From an uncultured Parafilimonas sp. (lineage in GTDB: Bacteria > Bacteroidota > Bacteroidia > Chitinophagales > Chitinophagaceae): a stretch of DNA of 47,154 nucleotides. Positions 28,262 through 35,058 of the stretch are shown here, in pieces. The notes below the pieces were generated by a model, which was not told where the DNA came from, ran no database searches, and saw only the letters and a list, made by a program, of their open reading frames with translations. The position numbers and the translations under genes were made by a program. Each line of letters opens with the position of its first letter. The first letter of the stretch is position 1. The stretch lies in NCBI GenBank assembly GCA_937892395.1, contig CALAGJ010000061.1, positions 1 to 47,154 on the forward strand, in the 5' to 3' direction.

Positions 28262-28296
28262 AAAGAGGCTGTCTTACCGGATAGCCTCTTTTTTTT
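28262..28296 (+). terminator. Strong intrinsic terminator closing the glucan locus
   Basis: A 12-bp stem (28262-28273 with 28280-28291, one G-T pair) with a six-base loop is followed by a run of T to 28296. It lies 65 bases after the T9SS protein gene and marks the end of the locus. Confidence 0.88.
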
Positions 28297-28390
28297 GAAC
28301 ATAAATAAGTTCTATATAGTATTTCAATACCAAGAAAAGAAAAAATCCGATTTATATTTTATTACTTCTATTTTCACTTGATTGATTAAT

Positions 28391-28900
28391 ATGGATGCAA
28401 TTAAATTGAGACCTTGGCAAATGGAAGATGCTGTACCTCTTTCGCTCATGGCCAATAATAAAAAGATATGGGATAATGTGAGAGATCGCCTTCCTAATCC
28501 TTATACAATTGAGGATGCAAAAGCATGGATTGCTTCTACAAAAAAAGAAAAACCCACATTAAATTTTTGTATTGAATATGACGGATGGGTAGCGGGAAGT
28601 GCAGGCATACTCTTGCAGGAGGATATTTATAGAAAAACAGCAGAAGTGGGATATTTTATTGCAGAGCCTTACTGGGGCAAAGGTATTGCTACAAAAGCGC
28701 TCCAACTATTAATAGCATATATTCAAAATAATTTTGATTTAGTTAGAATTTATGCTACCACTTTTGCACACAATGAGGCATCAAATAAAGTACTGCGCAA
28801 AAACAAGTTTTATTTGGAATCCGTTCGCAGAAAAGCCACAATTAAGAATAATATTTTATTGGATGATATGGTTTGGGTAAAGTGGCTAGATCAAACGTAA
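28391..28900 (+). CDS. GNAT-family N-acetyltransferase (RimJ/RimL type)
   Basis: The 169-residue protein has the GNAT fold: LRPWQMEDAVPL at the N-terminus, VGYFIAEPYWGKGIATKALQ with the acetyl-CoA-binding (Q/R)xxGx(G/A)-like loop, and YATTFAHNEASNKVLRKNKF near the end. This pattern is that of RimJ/RimL-like enzymes acting on protein N-termini or small amines. ATG at 28391 is preferred over the in-frame TTG at 28382. It is a single gene after the glucan-locus terminator and converges with the DinB-like gene. The substrate is unknown. Confidence 0.85.
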   Translation: MDAIKLRPWQMEDAVPLSLMANNKKIWDNVRDRLPNPYTIEDAKAWIASTKKEKPTLNFCIEYDGWVAGSAGILLQEDIYRKTAEVGYFIAEPYWGKGIATKALQLLIAYIQNNFDLVRIYATTFAHNEASNKVLRKNKFYLESVRRKATIKNNILLDDMVWVKWLDQT

Positions 28901-28919
28901 AACATATCACGACAATGCA

Positions 28920-29408
28920 TCATATCTGACCTTCTTTGTATGTCCATAAACGAAATTGAACCAAGTGGTGCAATGCATGCTTATACAGCAAAAGCACATT
29001 ATCCTCATACTTGAGCCATCCAAAAAAAGGATTAAGCGTAGCAAGGTGTTCATCTGCTTTAAAGCGATTAAAAAAAACACCAATTTCAAAATCCAATTCC
29101 GAAATGGAATCTTCCATATTCCTATGCTTCACTGCAGTAGGTTCATCAGGCATTAAAGCATTCTTTGTATTTTCCCGAAATGGCTTGCTGCTTCTTAAAA
29201 AAATTTGCATCTTTTCTACATGTTCTTCCGGGGTCAATAATTTTATATTTCCCTTAGAACCTGATGCTATACGAAATGCATCCGAAAAATGCTCTACCAT
29301 TTGCTGTGCATTTAATACGCCCCAAATTCCGGTTTCAGTTGGCAATAGTGAAGACAATAGTCTTATAAAATTATTTTGAAGAAACGAGGCTTTGGTAGCT
29401 ATATCCAT
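28920..29408 (-). CDS. DinB/DUF1569-like protein
   Basis: This 162-residue soluble protein looks like the DUF1569 branch of the DinB superfamily, a four-helix bundle that often binds a metal through histidines. Candidate ligands lie in WGVLNAQQMVEHFSDAF and KHALHHLVQFRLW. No signal peptide is present. Biochemical roles in this family are mostly unknown (some are thiol transferases). It is followed on the same strand by nothing related and preceded 12 bases upstream by the AraC-type regulator, so the two likely share a transcript. Confidence 0.65.
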   Translation of the reverse strand: MDIATKASFLQNNFIRLLSSLLPTETGIWGVLNAQQMVEHFSDAFRIASGSKGNIKLLTPEEHVEKMQIFLRSSKPFRENTKNALMPDEPTAVKHRNMEDSISELDFEIGVFFNRFKADEHLATLNPFFGWLKYEDNVLLLYKHALHHLVQFRLWTYKEGQI

Positions 29409-29420
29409 TAGTTTATTTGA

Positions 29421-30344
29421 TTAACGTAATAATTCACAGGGTTTGATACCCGTATATTTTTTAAATGCAGCAGAAAAATGTGAAATGGATGAATACCCCA
29501 GAATCAAAGAAACCTCTGTAACGTTATATCCTTTTTCATTCAATAAAGTTTCAGCATACTCCATTCGTTTCTGCTGATAAAAATCGAAGATAGTGGTGCC
29601 ATAAATTTCTTTGAATCCTTTTTTAAGATAACACTCATTCATAGCCACTTTTCGACTCAGCCCTTTGATTGTAATTGGATCCCCTAAGTTGTCTAACAAT
29701 ATATCTCTTGCTTTATAGATTCGATTTCTACCTTCTTCATCAGAGAGAAATTTACAGACAAATTGAATTTCCTTTTTTCCTTGCAAACATTCTAAACTAT
29801 ACAGCAGCAACTCCTGCGTTTTACCCAGCAAGTATATTTTTTCTAAAGCCCCTTCATAACCATGATTGCTCAATTGCTGGAGCAACATTCGCTTTCGCTG
29901 ACAAAGTGTGAAAGATTTTGTAAAAGATTGCTCATGATGAAATGATAATACCTTTTCTCTTTCATCATCAGAACCCGACTGTTGAAAAAATTGTTTTAGG
30001 GTGTTTGAATAAAAACGAAACGCATAAAGGTTTATACTTTCTTTATGCGAATTGCATTTCTTGCTACTGGTATCACAGTCATAACAAACAGCAGCATCGC
30101 AATATTTATTGCCAGAAAGACAATATCTTATTTCTAAATAATTTTCAGACTCATTTTTTGTATGCTTATGATAGATCAATAAACCAATATCGATAGGTGC
30201 CATTTCTTTCTTCCTTGCATTTATTTTTTTCAGCGAAAAAATTGGACCTCCGGGTATCATTACATCTTGATCAGAAAGTATAAAATATTCCTGCTCTAAA
30301 TGAGGAGTATATATGTTGTGCAACAGATGGAGCTGATCATGCAT
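29421..30344 (-). CDS. AraC-family regulator with N-terminal cysteine cluster
   Basis: This 307-residue regulator has a C-terminal AraC double HTH (about 205-307: LSRKVAMNECYLKKGFKEIY, VTEVSLILGYSSISHFSAAF, YTGIKPCELL). The N-terminal part is not a typical cupin and carries Cys75, Cys82, Cys87, Cys90, Cys97 and His100, a spacing that could hold a metal ion or sense redox state. A CAAAAATA (minus-strand TATTTTTG) lies directly upstream at 30349-30356, which would give a very short leader. It precedes the DinB-like gene by 12 bases and follows the 30374 gene by 29 bases on the same strand. Target genes cannot be read from sequence. Confidence 0.85.
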   Translation of the reverse strand: MHDQLHLLHNIYTPHLEQEYFILSDQDVMIPGGPIFSLKKINARKKEMAPIDIGLLIYHKHTKNESENYLEIRYCLSGNKYCDAAVCYDCDTSSKKCNSHKESINLYAFRFYSNTLKQFFQQSGSDDEREKVLSFHHEQSFTKSFTLCQRKRMLLQQLSNHGYEGALEKIYLLGKTQELLLYSLECLQGKKEIQFVCKFLSDEEGRNRIYKARDILLDNLGDPITIKGLSRKVAMNECYLKKGFKEIYGTTIFDFYQQKRMEYAETLLNEKGYNVTEVSLILGYSSISHFSAAFKKYTGIKPCELLR

Positions 30345-30373
30345 GCTGCAAAAATAAGGACTTGATGGTAGGT

Positions 30374-31234
30374 TTAAGGTTTCACTGGTAAACTGTTTGT
30401 CATATCCTCAAAAGCCATCCAACTATTGATTTCTGAAGAATATATCCAATATCTTCCATTGCAATATCCAAAATTATTTTTTTCAGGTAATCCCGATATT
30501 TCAGATGGTAATCGGAAAACTGTTTCAAGCATACCAGTTTTTTTGCTATACAATTCTATTTGCTTTTTTTCAATATTGAGCATGCCAAATGTTGCTTTTT
30601 CGTTAGCAAAAACCAATACAGCATTAGTTGAATTATAAACGCCCTGCTGTATGTCTCCATTATTAAAATGTTGAATGATGGATTTATCATCACTTATTTC
30701 TTTTGGAGTATAACCAATATATAGATTGATCACATTGTTATTGCCTGCACCTGTGGTTGCATCAAAATAGTAGATTGCACTACCATAAAGAAAATAAACA
30801 ATATCCGAAATTTCGTCATAAAAACCAACAGACTCATCGTCAGGTTGTATCATTTCATTGAAAATATAATCTACCTGTTGTGGAATACCCTTTTCATTTA
30901 AATTCCATTTAACCCAACCCGCACGGCCATACAAATTAGCCTGCAATTCATTCTTGAATTTATTATACCATACTCCACAAATTTGGGCATCAGCTTTCTG
31001 CTTTTCAGATTTTATCAATTGCCCGTCTTTGGCAAAAACATGAATTGAATAGGTAGCACTATCTGAATGTATGGAAACATACACTTGTGCTGTAGGATTC
31101 CAAGAAATGGTGGCATTTTTACCCAGCTGCTCTTCCGGCAATTTTAATACTGTAGTAGCAGTTAATTTTTTTTCAGGCTGCGCAAATGTGGTGTATGTGA
31201 ACAAGACTAAAACACATATAGCAAAGTATTTCAT
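30374..31234 (-). CDS. Secreted protein of unknown function
   Basis: The 286-residue protein has a signal peptide (MKYFAICVLVLFTYTTFAQ) without a lipobox Cys, so it is probably periplasmic or secreted. The rest is predicted mostly beta, with repeated aromatic and Gly/Asp turns (ATISWNPTAQVYVSIHSDSA, YGRAGWVKWNLNEKG, RYWIYSSEINSWMAF) suggestive of a beta-propeller. No catalytic motif is seen. It lies 18 bases after the small membrane protein and 29 before the AraC gene, perhaps in one transcript. I do not recognise the family. Confidence 0.6.
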   Translation of the reverse strand: MKYFAICVLVLFTYTTFAQPEKKLTATTVLKLPEEQLGKNATISWNPTAQVYVSIHSDSATYSIHVFAKDGQLIKSEKQKADAQICGVWYNKFKNELQANLYGRAGWVKWNLNEKGIPQQVDYIFNEMIQPDDESVGFYDEISDIVYFLYGSAIYYFDATTGAGNNNVINLYIGYTPKEISDDKSIIQHFNNGDIQQGVYNSTNAVLVFANEKATFGMLNIEKKQIELYSKKTGMLETVFRLPSEISGLPEKNNFGYCNGRYWIYSSEINSWMAFEDMTNSLPVKP

Positions 31235-31252
31235 TATGCAGTAAATCGTACA

Positions 31253-31696
31253 TTACATCCCTGGAAATAAGGGCCTTGCAATACCTTCCCTAAAAGGCCA
31301 TGGAACCACAGCTAATATAACCATTAATGCAAGCAAATAGAAAACAGCAGTTCGCTTTGCATTGCCTGATTTTTTCAAACTAATATGACCGACTGTAATA
31401 AAAATTATTGCTGCTAACATTCCTGCAAAATGTTCAACAGCCCAAAATCTGGAGAATGAATCTTGCATGATAGCACCAAAACTTCCCTTCTGTTCCAACA
31501 TAACTTTTAAACCAACAGTTTCACTAAAATAATACTGATACAATCCTATTAGCAAAGTGATATGAGAAAAAATAAGTAGGTATTTACTCAGGTTAAGTTT
31601 TACCTTTCCGCTAAAAAGACCAACTATGTTTATGATTAAAAAGATAAGTATAATCCAGCGTAAAATATTGTGTAAATGTAATAATCCGGTAGCCAT
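31253..31696 (-). CDS. Four-helix inner-membrane protein, cytochrome-b-like
   Basis: This 147-residue protein has four hydrophobic helices (ILRWIILIFLIINIVGLF; YLLIFSHITLLIGLYQYYF; FAGMLAAIIFITVGHI; AVFYLLALMVILAVVPW) and histidines near helix ends (LLHLHN, FSHIT, VEHFAG, VGHISL) that could ligate haem. Bacteroidota homologues of this type are often labelled cytochrome B without proof. ATG at 31696 (MATGLLHLHN) is preferred; the ATG at 31714 overlaps a CAAACATA -7-like element (31708-31715). It is first in a probable minus-strand transcript running to the AraC gene. Confidence 0.6.
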   Translation of the reverse strand: MATGLLHLHNILRWIILIFLIINIVGLFSGKVKLNLSKYLLIFSHITLLIGLYQYYFSETVGLKVMLEQKGSFGAIMQDSFSRFWAVEHFAGMLAAIIFITVGHISLKKSGNAKRTAVFYLLALMVILAVVPWPFREGIARPLFPGM

Positions 31697-31714
31697 AATT
31701 TTTTTTGCAAACAT

Positions 31715-32021
31715 ATAGGAATAAATAATTTGGAGTATTTAGTTCTTTGACCTAAAACATATATTATAAAACTTCTTGTACGCATCAGCTTGTTTATACT
31801 TACATCAATAAAAATGTAAAATCATATCCAAAACCTTGCGAATGAATCTTTAGATATGGCATCATGGAACAATAAGTCTTATGCTAAAGAAGAAAATACA
31901 ACAGCATTAAAACTTATTTTTATTTGCCCATATAAACTTTATAAAATCATACTTGTTATCCATTATATTGCTGCACTCCGCACTCGTAGAAAACAAATAT
32001 TTATTCATTCAAAAAAAATAA
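31715..32021. other. Intergenic region without a supported gene
   Basis: This AT-rich stretch of 307 bases lies between the divergent cytochrome-b-like and sugar-dehydrogenase genes. It must hold both promoters. A -7-like CAAACATA (minus strand) is at its left end. A 74-codon frame at 31856-32080 runs into the dehydrogenase start and is judged spurious. I see no RNA gene or repeat. Confidence 0.5.
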
Positions 32022-33455
32022 ATGATGAAAAAAATTCATGGGCTGCATTTAGCCATCACGGTGCTTTTGTACTTATCTAACTTTAGTTTATTTGCACAAG
32101 CTCCTACGGTTTCATTTCCACTTTTTGTAAGCGGGCTTGCATCACCGGTTAAACTTACAAATGCCAATGACAACAGCAACCGCCTTTTTGTAGTAGAGCA
32201 GGATGGAAAAATAAAAATCATAAAGAACGGCGTTGTACAACCAAAACCTTTTTTAGATATATCAAGTAAAACTAATCTTAATGGTGAACAAGGATTTCTA
32301 AGTATAGCTTTCCCTCCTAAGTATAAACAATTGGGCTATTTTTTTATTTACTACACAGATTTAGATGGCAATGTTACCGTGGCCAGGTATCAGGTGAGTA
32401 AATCAAATCCTGATTCTGCTTTGTTTAGTTCTGAACGGATTCTTTTTAATCTTCCAAAGCCGGGTGGTTTTACAAACCACAATGGTGGAGATATCTTTTT
32501 TGGCAAGGACAATTTTTTGTATATAACTATAGGCGATGGTGGAGATGGTGGAGACCCATTTAATAATTCACAAAATGGAAATGTATTTTTTGGAAAAATG
32601 CTTAGGGTTAATGTAGCTACAAATACAGCACCATACTACACCATACCCGCCAGCAATCCTTTTGTTAATGATCCTAACATAAAGGATGAAATTTATGCAG
32701 TAGGACTACGCAACCCTTGGAGATGGAGTTTTGATCGCCTCAATGGAGATATATGGATTGCAGATGTAGGTCAAGATAAAAGAGAAGAAGTAAATTATTT
32801 AACGGCTGCCAATGCAAAGGGCGCTAACTATGGATGGCGTTGTTATGAAGGAAGCATTGGTTATAATCTTACAGGCTGTGGATCCAGTAGTAATTATGTG
32901 TTTCCAATCTTTGATTATACGCATAATTTAAGCACAGGTGGATTCAGCATTACAGGAGGATTTGTGTATAGAGGTACGCAGTATCCTTCACTACAAGGAT
33001 ATTATTTGTGTGCTGATTATATTACAGCAAATCTTTGGAAAATAAATCCAAATGGTAGTGGTGGATGGAATGTAGTACGACAAAAATGCCCAAACAGTAT
33101 TGCCAGCTTTGGTGAAGATGAAAACGGAGAAATGTATGCAGTAAGTAATAATGGTAAAATTTACAATGTTACTGCAAGCCCCGCTCCTATTGCATCTGCA
33201 CAAAAAGGAATATTTAATAATACACAATTCGTTTATCCCACATTAGTACAAAATAATCAGATCAATATTTTATTAGATGGCAATTATCAGAATATTCGGA
33301 TTTTAGACATGAGAGGAAAAATCGTACTACAACAAATCATTACAAATCCAACAGGGACTTATAAGCTCCTGTTACCTTCCATTTCAAAGGGAATATATAT
33401 GGTACAATTGATTGGTAATGGTGAAGTAAAACAAGAGAAAATTATTGTGGAATAA
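32022..33455 (+). CDS. PQQ-dependent sugar dehydrogenase-like protein with T9SS tail
   Basis: This 477-residue protein has a signal peptide ending LFAQAP, then a six-bladed propeller of the soluble glucose/sorbosone dehydrogenase family (about 28-385). Family motifs include NRLFVVEQDGKI, GEQGFLSIAF, TNHNGGDIFFG, TIGDGGDGGDP, GLRNPWRWSFD and ADVGQDKREEVNYL. The C-terminus (about 400-477, ending IYMVQLIGNGEVKQEKIIVE) is a T9SS type A sorting domain, so it is exported to the surface or medium. Such enzymes oxidise aldoses with PQQ; no PQQ synthesis genes are in the window, so the cofactor would come from elsewhere. The exact substrate is unknown. It stands alone and ends at a shared bidirectional terminator. 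Confidence 0.85.
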   Translation: MMKKIHGLHLAITVLLYLSNFSLFAQAPTVSFPLFVSGLASPVKLTNANDNSNRLFVVEQDGKIKIIKNGVVQPKPFLDISSKTNLNGEQGFLSIAFPPKYKQLGYFFIYYTDLDGNVTVARYQVSKSNPDSALFSSERILFNLPKPGGFTNHNGGDIFFGKDNFLYITIGDGGDGGDPFNNSQNGNVFFGKMLRVNVATNTAPYYTIPASNPFVNDPNIKDEIYAVGLRNPWRWSFDRLNGDIWIADVGQDKREEVNYLTAANAKGANYGWRCYEGSIGYNLTGCGSSSNYVFPIFDYTHNLSTGGFSITGGFVYRGTQYPSLQGYYLCADYITANLWKINPNGSGGWNVVRQKCPNSIASFGEDENGEMYAVSNNGKIYNVTASPAPIASAQKGIFNNTQFVYPTLVQNNQINILLDGNYQNIRILDMRGKIVLQQIITNPTGTYKLLLPSISKGIYMVQLIGNGEVKQEKIIVE

Positions 33456-33566
33456 GCTCACTACTATACCTATTATGCTTTGATTTTGCATATGAAATTG
33501 TTATAGGAATATTAAACTTAGTTATTTAGTCATTACTTAAAAATATACGACTAAATTCTAAATAAA

Positions 33567-33595
33567 AATTGCCCGTCAAGCTATGTCGGGCAATT
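33567..33595. terminator. Bidirectional hairpin between convergent genes
   Basis: AATTGCCCG (33567-33575) pairs with CGGGCAATT (33587-33595) around an 11-base loop. An A-rich run on the left gives a T-run for minus-strand transcription, and the right side is T-rich for plus-strand transcription. Confidence 0.65.
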
Positions 33596-33618
33596 AATTT
33601 TATAGTATGTTTCAGCAT

Positions 33619-35025
33619 TTATTTTGTCATATCCATCACGGTCCAACCCTTCCACCAGTCTGCATCATCCATGCCACATGCACCTCTGTAGGCAACAGGT
33701 GTAAAAATGGACAGCTTAGCATTTCCAAATGAAGAACCTGACAAAAGCGGACTTCCTGCTTTTGGCGTGATGTCAAGATTGGAGTAAGCAAATGCATTGG
33801 TTAAACCAGCCTCATCATTCGTAGCATAGGTTGTATTATTATTAGCAGCTTGATTAAACCAATCAATAAAAGTCTGAGCAGTCCATCCCGTAGGAGATGA
33901 TGCACTTGCTGCATAATTTAATGCAGTATTACAACCAGCTATTACATTATTTTGTAATAAAAGTGTGCCTCCTGTTATATTCAGGTCGGTAGGTGTGCCT
34001 TTGCTACCGTCCAATAATATTCCCGTAGGGAAACCCATAATAACTGAATTGAAAATTGAGATGGCGGTATTGCGCCTTAAGTGTGCTCCGGCATTATAAT
34101 TTGAACTACCTAAATTAGTAAGCGCCTGTCTTGGACCAATGATGGTAATATTGCTATATACCGCAGATGTAACCGGGGTGAGCGTACTTCCATTAGCGTC
34201 ATTATCACTTTCCCATCCATTACTTTTTGATATATCAGCTATGGCACTATCTCTTACTACAATGCCCCATTGTACTGTACCACTGTATCCATTATCAGTA
34301 TCAAAATCATCGTCAAGCGTACTTGTTATCACAATATGTCTTAAATCTACTGAACCACCGAAACATTCAATTGCATCATCATTTGCTTTTATAATTTGAA
34401 CATAATCCACGATCGTACCTTTTCCTACGCCAGCCATTGTTAGACTATTAATTTCGTTATCCGGCAAGTAAGCATACCCGGCATATTCAATGCGTACAAA
34501 ACGCAGTATTCCGCTATTGTCATTATTGTCAACCCCACCATACACGCCCAACTGCTCTGCATTATTAATACCACCTTCAATAGAGCCAATGCCTTGTGTG
34601 CCATTAAATGATGCATTAGTTGGAGCATTACCTAATATAACAAGACCGCCCCAATCCCCACGCTGTTTTGAAAGCTCATTGCTTGTAAAAATTATGGGTT
34701 TATCTTTTGTGCCATCGGCAATGATTTTTGCACCTCTTGTTATTACTAATGTACCTCGGGAAGTAGCTGCCTTTTCACCATGAATTTCAGTGCCGGGTTC
34801 AATAGTTAATGTAGCGCCATTCATAACGTAAACAATACCGCGTATGATGTAAATATTACCTGCTTTCAATGTGCGGTTTGCAGATATTTTTCCTTCTAAT
34901 ATCAATTCCTCTTCTACATTATTATTTCCACCACTATCTGGTGTACCATCTACTTCAATCTTACGGCAACTCCATTGCAATATGATGCAAACAGCAAGCA
35001 GATTGTAAAAAATTGTTTTTTTCAT
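33619..35025 (-). CDS. Right-handed beta-helix lipoprotein, partner of TonB receptor
   Basis: This 468-residue lipoprotein (signal peptide with WSC at Cys20) contains repeated beta-helix-like rungs: GATLTIEPGTEI, GTLVITRGAKIIADGT, WGGLVILGNAP, GILRFVRIEYAGY, DLRHIVITSTLDDDFDTDNG, SAVYSNITIIGP. Asp/Asn-rich turns may bind Ca2+. Such proteins are widespread in Bacteroidota next to TonB receptors and are usually called hypothetical. It starts 33 bases after the receptor stop on the same strand, so the pair is likely co-expressed as a surface capture and import unit, in the place where SusD would be in a SusCD pair. The substrate is unknown. It is not clearly linked to the glucan locus. Confidence 0.7.
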   Translation of the reverse strand: MKKTIFYNLLAVCIILQWSCRKIEVDGTPDSGGNNNVEEELILEGKISANRTLKAGNIYIIRGIVYVMNGATLTIEPGTEIHGEKAATSRGTLVITRGAKIIADGTKDKPIIFTSNELSKQRGDWGGLVILGNAPTNASFNGTQGIGSIEGGINNAEQLGVYGGVDNNDNSGILRFVRIEYAGYAYLPDNEINSLTMAGVGKGTIVDYVQIIKANDDAIECFGGSVDLRHIVITSTLDDDFDTDNGYSGTVQWGIVVRDSAIADISKSNGWESDNDANGSTLTPVTSAVYSNITIIGPRQALTNLGSSNYNAGAHLRRNTAISIFNSVIMGFPTGILLDGSKGTPTDLNITGGTLLLQNNVIAGCNTALNYAASASSPTGWTAQTFIDWFNQAANNNTTYATNDEAGLTNAFAYSNLDITPKAGSPLLSGSSFGNAKLSIFTPVAYRGACGMDDADWWKGWTVMDMTK

Positions 35026-35058
35026 TTCTATTTGTTTGATAATTTTTTTTAAAAATAT

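Noticed and set aside
31856..32080. 74-codon plus-strand frame before the sugar dehydrogenase
   Set aside because: It overlaps the dehydrogenase start in another frame, has no recognisable features or start signals, and its composition is that of the AT-rich spacer.
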